9,294 nt of DNA, taken from NCBI GenBank assembly GCA_025938035.1, contig JAICQE010000171.1:1-9294 (forward strand). The letters run 5' to 3'. The first letter of the stretch is position 1. Each line of letters opens with the position of its first letter. The stretch comes from Vicinamibacteria bacterium (lineage in GTDB: Bacteria > Acidobacteriota > Vicinamibacteria > Vicinamibacterales > UBA2999). Below, in pieces: positions 1-5,774 of the stretch. A model generated the notes under the pieces. The model worked only from the letters and a program-made list of their open reading frames with translations, had not been told where the DNA came from and did no database searches. The position numbers and the translations under genes were made by a program.

Positions 1-29
1 CAATGCCCGACGCGTAATACGCTGGCCGC

Positions 30-1115
30 ATGTGGAACGATCCGAACGATCCGAACGACCCGAACGTTACGAACGACTCTAAGGACGTGATCGTTCGCAT
101 TGAACCGCTCGGCCAGCGCTGGCAGACCCAGGACCCGTTCCTCTTCTGCGTTCACCACCTCGATCTCTATCCCGCAGGGAACGACCAGCTCGGCCCGAAG
201 GCGTCGCTCGCAGGGCGCGACATCGGGCAGGACTTCGAGGGCAAGGACGGCTGGCGCATGTACCACGGCGACGTCGTCCCCGGGTTTCCGCAGCACCCGC
301 ACCGTGGCTTCGAGACCGTGACCATCGTCCGCAAGGGCTACATCGATCACTCCGACTCACTCGGCGCGACGGCGCGCTTCGGGATGGGCGACGTGCAGTG
401 GCTGACTGCCGGGTCCGGCGTGGTGCATTCGGAGATGTTTCCGCTGCTCAATCCGAATGGTCCGAACACGCTGGAGCTGTTTCAGCTGTGGCTGAACCTG
501 CCGGCGAAGAACAAGATGGTTCCGGCCTACTTCACGATGTTCTGGAACGACCAGATCCCGCGCCGCTTCTATGCCGATACGAACGGCACGAAGGTCGAGG
601 TGACGGTGATTGCCGGCGCGGTCAGCGACGTCGAGCCGCTGCCGCCGCCGCCGCATTCGTGGGGCGCCGATCCCGAGGCCGATCTGGCGATCTGGTCCAT
701 CGCGATGGAGGAGGGAGCGGCGTGGACCGTTCCTGCGGCGCGGGGCGCGCGGACCGTCCGCACGCTGCACCAATTTGCGGGGAAAGGTTTGACGGTTGCG
801 GGTCGGGACATCCCGGGCCCGGCGGCGGTGCAGATCAAGGCCGACGAAACGGTCGCCATCGTGGCGAATCGCGGTCCGATTGAGATCCTCCTGCTGCAGG
901 GGCGGCCGATCGGCGAGCCCGTCGCGCAATACGGGCCCTTCGTGATGAACACGCGCGCAGAGCTGGAACAGGCGTTTCAGGACTACCGTCGAACCCAGTT
1001 CGGCGGCTGGCCATTTCCGGTGACCGCCCCGGTTCATCCGCGCGGCCAGGCGCGTTTTGCCCGTCACGCAGATGGGCGCGTGGAATATGCCGAACATCAA
1101 CACGCCTCTCGGTAG
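30..1115 (+). CDS. Pirin family protein (bicupin)
   Basis: A 361-residue pirin-family protein. Pirins are cytoplasmic, metal-binding two-domain cupins; some bacterial members act as quercetin 2,3-dioxygenases or redox-responsive regulators, but many have no known substrate. The N-terminal cupin shows the family core HPHRGFE at residues 89-95, then GDVQWLTAGSGVVHSEM at 120-136. H89, H91, H133 and E135 match the four metal ligands of characterised pirins. The C-terminal half contains EPVAQYGPFVMNT (about 296-308), a pirin C-domain hallmark, followed by a tail to residue 361, so it is longer than the usual 230-300 residues. The ATG at 30 is the first in frame and gives an odd NDP-rich leader of about 18 residues. 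No Shine-Dalgarno is visible before it, and a GTG at 87, just before the conserved VRIEPLG segment, is an alternative start. The family is secure; substrate and start are not. Confidence 0.93.
   Translation: MWNDPNDPNDPNVTNDSKDVIVRIEPLGQRWQTQDPFLFCVHHLDLYPAGNDQLGPKASLAGRDIGQDFEGKDGWRMYHGDVVPGFPQHPHRGFETVTIVRKGYIDHSDSLGATARFGMGDVQWLTAGSGVVHSEMFPLLNPNGPNTLELFQLWLNLPAKNKMVPAYFTMFWNDQIPRRFYADTNGTKVEVTVIAGAVSDVEPLPPPPHSWGADPEADLAIWSIAMEEGAAWTVPAARGARTVRTLHQFAGKGLTVAGRDIPGPAAVQIKADETVAIVANRGPIEILLLQGRPIGEPVAQYGPFVMNTRAELEQAFQDYRRTQFGGWPFPVTAPVHPRGQARFARHADGRVEYAEHQHASR
36..71 (+). repeat. 9-bp tandem repeat coding for (NDP)n at the pirin N terminus
   Basis: Four in-frame 9-bp units, AACGATCCG twice, AACGACCCG and the diverged AACGTTACG, encode NDP-NDP-NDP-NVT directly after the first two codons. 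The unit length is a multiple of three, so gain or loss of copies keeps the frame. The repeat lies outside the pirin fold and may be a variable leader, or it may be untranslated if the gene starts further in. Confidence 0.75.
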
Positions 1116-1126
1116 AATTCGATCTC

Positions 1127-1155
1127 GTAGAGGCCGACCTTCAGGTCGGCCTTTC
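1127..1155 (+). repeat. GTAG-stem-TTCA hairpin, copy 1 (terminator-like)
   Basis: Begins 12 nt after the pirin stop codon. After GTAG, the arm AGGCCGACC (1131-1139) pairs perfectly with GGTCGGCCT (1144-1152) across the loop TTCA. The stem is followed by TT and then C, too short a T-run for a strong intrinsic terminator. Copy 4, at 8139-8167 on the other strand, is the same 29-nt element with one stem base pair swapped. It probably ends or weakens transcription between the pirin and PPOX genes, but belongs to a wider repeat family. Confidence 0.85.
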
Positions 1156-1169
1156 AGCCAGAGGACCCT

Positions 1170-1781
1170 ATGAGCACCATCGCCACCCGTGAAGAACTGC
1201 GCGACTGCTACCCGCAGCCGCTCGAACGATCGCTGCGCAAATCGCTGACCGCACTCGACGCGCATATGCGCCGCTTCATCAGCCTGTCGCCGTTTCTGTG
1301 CCTCGGGACGTCGAGCGCCGGCGGCTCGGATGTGACCCCGCGCGGCGACAGCCCCGGATTCGTGCACGTCCTCGACGATCGGACGCTCCTCATTCCCGAC
1401 TGGCCCGGCAACAACCGGCTCGACTCGTTGACCAACGTCGTCGCCAATCCGCAGGTGGGGCTGCTGTTCTTCATCCCTGGCGTCAACGAGACGCTGCGGA
1501 TTAACGGCGTGGCCGAGATCACGATGGAGCCGGCGTTCGTCGAACGCTGGACCGTGCACGGAAAGCACCCGCGCTCCGCGATGCGCGTGACCGTGCGCGA
1601 AGCCTACCTGCACTGCGCGAAGGCGCTGATGCGCTCCAGGCTGTGGCAGGACGACTATCGTATCGAGCGCACCGAGCTGCCGACCTACGCGCAGATGCTC
1701 AAGGACCAAAACGTGACGCCGCAGAGCGTCGAGGAGCTGCAGGCGTCGATCGACGAGAGCTACGCGACGAGGCTGTATTAG
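1170..1781 (+). CDS. FMN-dependent PPOX-type flavoprotein (MSMEG_1061-like)
   Basis: A 203-residue member of the pyridoxamine 5'-phosphate oxidase-like split-barrel flavoproteins, most like the MSMEG_1061 subgroup. These are cytoplasmic dimers that bind FMN (or F420 in relatives) and perform oxidase or reductase chemistry on small molecules; the substrate of this subgroup is not established. Visible motifs are VTPRGD at 55-60, IPDWPGNNRLDSLTN at 75-89 (expected flavin phosphate contact region), VGLLFFIPGVNETLRINGVAEI at about 96-117, and the C-terminal VREAYLHCAKALMRSRLW at about 142-159. The length is normal for the group. The ATG at 1170 follows GAGGA (1161-1165) by 4 nt, an acceptable Shine-Dalgarno. 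A hairpin separates it from the pirin gene 55 bp upstream, so co-transcription is possible but not assured. Confidence 0.9.
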   Translation: MSTIATREELRDCYPQPLERSLRKSLTALDAHMRRFISLSPFLCLGTSSAGGSDVTPRGDSPGFVHVLDDRTLLIPDWPGNNRLDSLTNVVANPQVGLLFFIPGVNETLRINGVAEITMEPAFVERWTVHGKHPRSAMRVTVREAYLHCAKALMRSRLWQDDYRIERTELPTYAQMLKDQNVTPQSVEELQASIDESYATRLY

Positions 1782-1782
1782 G

Positions 1783-1823
1783 GCCTGTCGCAGTGTCCGC
1801 CTTGGCCTGTTGTAGTGTCCGCC
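1783..1823 (+). repeat. Direct repeat of a 19-bp half-element (period 22)
   Basis: Positions 1783-1801 and 1805-1823 are two 19-bp copies of GCCTGTYGYAGTGTCCGCC differing at two C/T positions. The second copy runs into the GTAG-stem hairpin at 1812-1837, so the first looks like a partial duplication of that element's left half without its right arm. It fills the 54-bp gap between the convergent PPOX and hydrolase genes. Confidence 0.7.
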
Positions 1824-1837
1824 GTCAGGCGGACCTC
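1812..1837 (+). repeat. GTAG-stem-GTCA hairpin, copy 2 (between convergent genes)
   Basis: After GTAGT, the arm GTCCGCC (1817-1823) pairs perfectly with GGCGGAC (1828-1834) over the loop GTCA. It lies between two convergent genes and touches the hydrolase stop codon (1836-1838 on the minus strand), so its stem could stop transcription from both sides. Neither strand carries a T-run after the stem. It shares its left half with copy 3 at 4811-4836. Confidence 0.8.
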
Positions 1838-3278
1838 AGAAATTCACCGCAGCGGCGTCCCTGAGAATGATTTCCCGGTACACCGGCAGCGACCAGCCCT
1901 GCTTCGTCAGCTCGTCGAGGCGCTTCTCGACCCGCGCGCGATAGGACTTCGCGTCTTTGTAGAGCTTCTTCAATTGCGCCGGCGTCATCGCCACCTCGTA
2001 GCCGGCAAGTCCGCACAGCTGCGCCTGCGCTTCCGGTGTCCGTGACGCCACGAACGGATGCGCGTTGGCAACGGGTGGAGACGCGCCGGCGTTGCGAACG
2101 GCGAACGCTTTCACCGGCACGTCGACGTACGGGTTGCGGATGCCGCCGCGAGGATTGCCGTATTCGTCGAGCGCCATGAGCGATCCGTCGTTCGCGTCGT
2201 TGCGGTCCACGAGAATGCGATCGGCGCGCGGCGCAACCGTGCCCTTGTCCACCCACTTCCACAGATGGTCCAGCGCGACCGACATGTACGCCGCCATGGG
2301 AAAGCGGCTGATCGGCAGCTTGCACGGGTTCGGGTAGTAGGCCGCCGCGTCGCGCGAATCGATGTGCGCCATGCCGGGAAACTCGTAGACGCGAAACTGA
2401 TTTCCCGGCGCGTCGCTGTCCTGCCGCGCCGTCACGTTGGCCGACGCCACTTCGGTCATCGTCGGCACCTGCACGATCGGAACGTCGACCGGCCGCGCCG
2501 TGCCGCCGGCCGTCGCCTGCACCGCGATCGTCGCTCCAGTGCTGGTCGGCAGGAACCCGTCGTAGATCGAACGCATGTCCGCAAGGCGAAGCACGGTATG
2601 CGCCGGCAGGTAATTGATTACGACCGCCGCGGACGCCGACGTTCCAGCCAGAATGATCTTGCGAATCCGGTACGCGGCAATCGGGCTGTCCTTCGACTTC
2701 ATCAGCGCGCCGACCTGCGCGAGGATTTCCGGCGCCTGCCCCGGCGCAACGCGAAGATTCCGGTAGCGCTGCTCGTTGAACTCGACGAACGGCTCGTGCG
2801 TGCTGGTCAGCACGTCGAGGCCGATATGCCCCGCGCTCATCGAGTAGCGGTGCGTGAAGTGAAACATCCACGCGTTGCCGCTCGGGTGCATCGATTCCGC
2901 CAGCAGCAGGCCGCTGCCGCGCGCGGCGTCCACCGGTTTCCGGATCACGATCCGCGTCGTGTACGGCTGGCCGCTCGCCGTGCCGGACACGAAGTATTCG
3001 GATGCCTCGTACTTGAAGTGCGCGAGATCGTCGCCGGCAGGCAGGGCCATCAGCGATTCGAACATCGGGCCGGGTCCGCCGACTGGTGGGCTCATTGACG
3101 GCAGCGGCACGGCCGCCGGGCTCGACGGCAGGGTCGAGGCATCGAAGGCCCCGCCCGCGCGCGGTCCCTGCCCGGCCTGGCGCCCGCCTGCCCCGCCGCC
3201 GCGGGTGGGAATAGGGGACTGCGCGCCGAGCAAGGTCGACAGCAGAAGGGACATCGCGGTAAGCGCTATGAGCTTCAT
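1836..3278 (-). CDS. Exported alpha/beta hydrolase (Abhydrolase_10-like)
   Basis: A 480-residue secreted hydrolase of the alpha/beta-hydrolase-domain type common in Acidobacteria and actinobacteria; true substrates are unknown. Starting at the ATG at 3278, residues 1-20 (MKLIALTAMSLLLSTLLGAQ) form a signal peptide, followed by a Gly/Pro/Ala-rich linker to about 75. An upstream start at 3389 would add 37 residues translated from a palindromic non-coding element and would bury the signal peptide, so I reject it. The nucleophile elbow is probably GTSAS at 212-216 (S214), not the usual GxSxG. E276 in MTEV and H305 in GMAH are the likely acid and base. DEYGNPRGGIRNPYVDVP (371-388) is a strong family-type block near the substrate pocket. 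No Shine-Dalgarno is visible before 3278. It is divergent from the methyltransferase gene and convergent with the PPOX gene. Confidence 0.85.
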   Translation of the reverse strand: MKLIALTAMSLLLSTLLGAQSPIPTRGGGAGGRQAGQGPRAGGAFDASTLPSSPAAVPLPSMSPPVGGPGPMFESLMALPAGDDLAHFKYEASEYFVSGTASGQPYTTRIVIRKPVDAARGSGLLLAESMHPSGNAWMFHFTHRYSMSAGHIGLDVLTSTHEPFVEFNEQRYRNLRVAPGQAPEILAQVGALMKSKDSPIAAYRIRKIILAGTSASAAVVINYLPAHTVLRLADMRSIYDGFLPTSTGATIAVQATAGGTARPVDVPIVQVPTMTEVASANVTARQDSDAPGNQFRVYEFPGMAHIDSRDAAAYYPNPCKLPISRFPMAAYMSVALDHLWKWVDKGTVAPRADRILVDRNDANDGSLMALDEYGNPRGGIRNPYVDVPVKAFAVRNAGASPPVANAHPFVASRTPEAQAQLCGLAGYEVAMTPAQLKKLYKDAKSYRARVEKRLDELTKQGWSLPVYREIILRDAAAVNF

Positions 3279-3322
3279 GCGCGTAATTAAAGCGCGAATC
3301 GTATTAAGATTCCGCTTCCTAA
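3279..3322. promoter_or_regulatory. AT-rich divergent promoter candidate
   Basis: A short AT-rich stretch in otherwise GC-rich DNA between the divergent hydrolase and methyltransferase genes. On the minus strand TTTAAT (3291-3286), five of six matches to a -10 box, ends 7 nt before the hydrolase ATG, which would give a leaderless message. On the plus strand TATTAA lies at 3302-3307. No convincing -35 box is seen on either strand. This is inference from composition and position. Confidence 0.25.
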
Positions 3323-3399
3323 CGCGGATTTCACGTCCGTGGCGCGAACCCTGCGGGTTCGCGAGGCGAGCCTGCAAGGCTCGCCCCACGAAATCCGCG
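3323..3399. repeat. 77-nt three-way-junction palindromic element
   Basis: The element folds without a single mismatch into a closing stem and two arms. CGCGGATTTC (3323-3332) pairs with GAAATCCGCG (3390-3399); after a 6-nt bulge on the left, GTGG (3339-3342) pairs with CCAC (3386-3389). Arm 1 is CGCGAACCC (3343-3351) with GGGTTCGCG (3355-3363), loop TGC. Arm 2 is GGCGAGCC (3365-3372) with GGCTCGCC (3378-3385), loop TGCAA. Only A3364 lies unpaired between the arms. It sits in the divergent intergenic region, within the likely 5' leader of the methyltransferase gene. It could be a dispersed REP- or MITE-like element or a structured leader. I do not recognise it as a named RNA family. Confidence 0.8.
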
Positions 3400-3449
3400 C
3401 TAGCGCATTTAGGGAATGCGATATGGCCTTCAGGTTTACGAGGTTAATG

Positions 3450-4259
3450 ATGAATTCACGCTACGCACGTGTTCTGTTGATTTTTGTGACGTCCGTGGTC
3501 CTGGCCCATGGCACCGCGTTCGCGCAGGCCGGCGCCCAGACGAAGCCGTTCGAGCCGCAGGTCGGGCAGCCCGGCAAGGACGTCGTGTGGGTCCCGACGC
3601 CGCAGGCCCTCGTCGAGAAGATGCTCGACATGGCCAAGCTGACGCCGCAGGACTTCCACATGGACCTCGGCTCGGGTGACGGCCGCACGGTCATCACGGC
3701 CGCGAAGCGCGGCGCCCGCGCGGAAGGCATCGAGTACAACCCCGACATGGTGGCGCTCTCGCAGAAGGCGGCGCAGACCGCCGGCGTTGCCGATAAGGCC
3801 ACCTTCCGCAAGGCCGACATCTTCGAGACCGACTTCTCCAAGGCGAACGTCATCACGCTGTTCCTGCTGCCGCAGCTGAACATGAAACTGCGGCCGACGA
3901 TCCTCAACATGCGCCCTGGCACGCGCATCGTCTCCAACACCTTCACGATGGAGGACTGGACGCCGGACGAGACGCAGACCGTCGGCGGCGACTGCGTCAG
4001 CTGGTGCACCGCTCACCTGTGGATCGTGCCGGCGAAGGTTCAGGGCGCATGGGACGTTCCGGGCCGCGGCACGCTGACGCTCAACCAGACGTTCCAGATG
4101 CTGAGCGGCACGCTCGGATCGGCGCAGGTGTCGAACGGCAAGCTGCGCGGCGACGACGTGACGTTCACCGCCGGTGGGACGACCTACACCGGCAAGGTCA
4201 GCGGCAATACGATGACGTTGACCGCCAACGGAACGAAGCTCACCGCGACCAAGAAATAA
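3450..4259 (+). CDS. Exported class I SAM-dependent methyltransferase with beta-rich tail
   Basis: A 269-residue protein with a signal peptide (MNSRYARVLLIFVTSVVLAHGTAFA, roughly 1-25, probable cleavage near AFAQA), a class I methyltransferase domain (about 45-195) and a C-terminal extension (about 198-269). Motif I is DLGSGDG at 72-78, the acidic ribose-binding residue is probably E95 in EGIEYNP, and ADIFETDFS (122-130) fits the next SAM-pocket motif. C181 and C186 (DCVSWC) may pair after export. The tail is rich in Gly, Thr and alternating hydrophobics (GTLTLNQ, LSGTLG, YTGKVSGNTM), predicting a small beta sheet or barrel. Start: GAGG at 3440-3443 lies 6 nt before the ATG at 3450. ATG 3447, or ATG 3423 preceded by AGGGA at 7 nt, are alternatives that only lengthen the n-region. 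The methyl acceptor is unknown. Confidence 0.85.
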   Translation: MNSRYARVLLIFVTSVVLAHGTAFAQAGAQTKPFEPQVGQPGKDVVWVPTPQALVEKMLDMAKLTPQDFHMDLGSGDGRTVITAAKRGARAEGIEYNPDMVALSQKAAQTAGVADKATFRKADIFETDFSKANVITLFLLPQLNMKLRPTILNMRPGTRIVSNTFTMEDWTPDETQTVGGDCVSWCTAHLWIVPAKVQGAWDVPGRGTLTLNQTFQMLSGTLGSAQVSNGKLRGDDVTFTAGGTTYTGKVSGNTMTLTANGTKLTATKK

Positions 4260-4264
4260 ACTCC

Positions 4265-4329
4265 CAACTTCCAAATCCCAACTCCCAAGACGCTACGTTG
4301 CAGACTTGGGAGTTGGGCGTTGGGGGTTG
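4265..4329. terminator. Long hairpin between convergent genes
   Basis: CCCAACTCCCAAG (4277-4289) pairs perfectly over 13 bp with CTTGGGAGTTGGG (4305-4317), loop 15 nt. After two mismatches the stem continues outward for about ten more pairs, with two G-T wobbles, between 4265-4274 and 4320-4329. It starts 6 nt after the methyltransferase stop and ends 2 nt before the stop of the minus-strand gene, so it can serve as a terminator for both. There is no T-run. The left arm is internally repetitive (CTCCCAAC, CCCAACTCCCAAG), suggesting growth by slippage. Confidence 0.7.
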
Positions 4330-4330
4330 A

Positions 4331-4789
4331 CTATCTGCAGTCTCCCGTCAGCGCTTTCCACGACCGGACGTCGATGATTGCCTGGTTATACGCGGGGTCG
4401 CGGGCTGGATTCGAAATCGGATCCTGAGGCACGCGCGCCCCGCCGATTCGCACGCGGCCGCCCAGCACGCCTACTCCCTGCGGTCCATTTACGTCGACCT
4501 TGCGAATCAGTCCGGTGACCTGCATGGCCGTGCGCTGGTGCGCCTTGATGTCGTTCAACAGCTTCTTCGCGCCTTCGAGGCGGAACCGCCGCCCGGGCTC
4601 GATTTCGAGCGAGCCGGGCTGATCCTCGCGGCGTTCGCCGACGATGAAGTTGCCGTTCTTCGCGCAGCCGTTGATCGACACGAGCTGCGAGTCTTCCGGA
4701 ACCCTGGTTTCCTGCGCGGCTGCGGTCTCCTGCGCTGCGACAGCAGCCATTGACGCAGCAAGGAACAACGCAACGGCTTGTGTCGTCAT
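4331..4789 (-). CDS. Small exported protein of unknown function
   Basis: A 152-residue protein that I cannot assign to a named family with confidence. Residues 1-20 (MTTQAVALFLAASMAAVAAQ) form a signal peptide, followed by a short Ala/Gln/Glu linker. The mature part has VSINGCAKNGNFIVGE (about 37-52), a basic stretch RRFRLEGAKKLL (67-78), then AMQVTGLIRKVDV (88-100) and GVLGGRVRIGG (107-117). This layout recalls small bacterial beta-barrel or OB-like secreted domains of the 'GC.k.G.f.L...V.VTG' type (DUF5818-like), a weak resemblance only. C42 and C151 are the only cysteines in the mature part and could form a disulfide. The ATG at 4789 has no visible Shine-Dalgarno. Its start lies only 55 bp from that of the divergent ABC ATPase gene. 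Confidence 0.75.
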   Translation of the reverse strand: MTTQAVALFLAASMAAVAAQETAAAQETRVPEDSQLVSINGCAKNGNFIVGERREDQPGSLEIEPGRRFRLEGAKKLLNDIKAHQRTAMQVTGLIRKVDVNGPQGVGVLGGRVRIGGARVPQDPISNPARDPAYNQAIIDVRSWKALTGDCR

Positions 4790-4810
4790 GACGGCAGTGT
4801 ACTATCCGCC

Positions 4811-4836
4811 AGACTCCGCCTGAAAGCGGACACTAC
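4811..4836 (-). repeat. GTAG-stem-TTCA hairpin, copy 3 (between divergent genes)
   Basis: Read on the minus strand from 4836: GTAGTG, then TCCGCT, loop TTCA, GGCGGA, giving a 6-bp stem with one T-G wobble. It matches copy 2 through GTAGTGTCCGC and again through TCAGGCGGA. It occupies most of the 55-bp gap between two divergent start codons, where a terminator would make little sense. A further TCCGCC at 4805-4810 suggests a decayed extra half, as at copy 2. Confidence 0.7.
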
Positions 4837-4844
4837 GTGACGTC

Positions 4845-5774
4845 ATGATTGACGTTCAGCAGCTGCGCAAGCAGTACGGCGACCTCGTCGCTGTCGACGA
4901 CGTCAGCTTTAGGGCCGAAAAGGGCAGCATTTTCGGCCTTCTTGGTCCGAACGGCGCCGGCAAGACGACAACCATCAGCTGCATCTCCGGCCTGCTGAAG
5001 CCGACCTCGGGGCGGATAACCGTCAGCGGACACGATGTGGTGACCGACGGGCCGGCAGCGCGTCGTCACCTCGGCATCGTCCCGCAGGAACTGGCGCTCT
5101 ACAGCGATCTCTCCGCGGCGGCCAATCTGGAGTTCTGGGGATCCGCCTACGGCGTGACCGGAGAGCCGCTGCGGCGTCGCGTCGCCGAGGTGCTCGCGTT
5201 GATTGGCCTTGCTGATCGCGGCAAAGACCACACGTCCACCTTCAGCGGCGGGATGAAGCGGCGGCTGAACTTCGGCTGTGGCATCGTCCACAACCCGAAG
5301 GTGCTGCTCCTCGACGAGCCGACGGCCGGTGTCGACCCGCAGAGCCGTGTTCGCCTGCTCGAGCTCGTGCGCGAACAGGCGCGCGCCGGCACAACGGTGA
5401 TTTACACGACACACTACATGGAAGAAGCGCAGGATCTCTGCGACCGCATCGCCATCGTCGATCGCGGCAAGCTGCTCGCGATGGGAACGCTCGACGAGCT
5501 GCGCCGCATGGTCGGGGAGAAGGATCTGGTGCGGCTGGCCGGCCGGTTCGACCCCGCCGCCGCCACCCGGGCGCTCGAGGCAGTGGACGATGTGAAGGTC
5601 TTGTCCGCGGCGGCCGACGTCCTCACGATTGCAACCGTCGGCGCCTCACGGAAGCTGCCGGCGATCTTCACCACGCTGGCTTCGGCCGGATCCGACATTC
5701 ACGAGACGACGTTGAGCGTGCCGAGCCTCGAGAGTCTGTTCATCACGCTGACCGGCCGGGAGCTGCGCGAATAG
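4845..5774 (+). CDS. ABC-2 type exporter, ATP-binding protein
   Basis: A 309-residue ATPase that powers export by the two permeases encoded directly downstream; cytoplasmic, bound to the inner face of the membrane. All nucleotide-binding motifs are intact: Walker A GPNGAGKTT (34-42), Q-loop Q81 in VPQELALYSDLS, signature TFSGGMKRR (132-140; the FSGGM form is usual in DrrA/NodI-type ATPases), Walker B VLLLDEP (153-159) with D-loop GVD, and the H-loop H190 in TTHYMEE. Residues from about 225 form the extra C-terminal domain typical of DrrA/CcmA-like exporters, ending in LSVPSLESLFITLTGRELRE. The length is normal. The ATG at 4845 fits the conserved N terminus (IDVQQLRKQYGDLVAVDDVSF) but has no Shine-Dalgarno. 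The stop codon directly abuts the next gene's GTG. The substrate is not deducible. Confidence 0.95.
   Translation: MIDVQQLRKQYGDLVAVDDVSFRAEKGSIFGLLGPNGAGKTTTISCISGLLKPTSGRITVSGHDVVTDGPAARRHLGIVPQELALYSDLSAAANLEFWGSAYGVTGEPLRRRVAEVLALIGLADRGKDHTSTFSGGMKRRLNFGCGIVHNPKVLLLDEPTAGVDPQSRVRLLELVREQARAGTTVIYTTHYMEEAQDLCDRIAIVDRGKLLAMGTLDELRRMVGEKDLVRLAGRFDPAAATRALEAVDDVKVLSAAADVLTIATVGASRKLPAIFTTLASAGSDIHETTLSVPSLESLFITLTGRELRE

Noticed and set aside
357..1709. Long minus-strand open frame (about 450 codons) opposite the pirin and PPOX genes
   Set aside because: Arginine/histidine-rich translation with no motif, spanning two genes with clear family motifs on the other strand; a typical shadow frame in GC-rich DNA.
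30..1781. Pirin and PPOX genes as a single two-gene operon
   Set aside because: A perfect hairpin lies between them; co-transcription remains possible but is not supported by overlap or tight spacing.
2058..3098. Plus-strand open frame of about 346 codons inside the hydrolase gene
   Set aside because: Very Arg/His/Val-rich, no domain, antisense to a gene with signal peptide and catalytic motifs.
3323..3399. tRNA or other known structured RNA
   Set aside because: It has three stems, but no T-loop, anticodon-arm or acceptor features, and the arms are perfect palindromes.
3339..3449. N-terminal extension of the methyltransferase gene from the ATG at 3339
   Set aside because: Most of it would be translated from the perfect three-way-junction element, and it would push the signal peptide to an internal position.
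4790..4844. TGACGTCA-like palindrome before the ABC ATPase as a regulator site
   Set aside because: A short palindrome overlapping the start codon, not repeated and with no known bacterial regulator that I can name.
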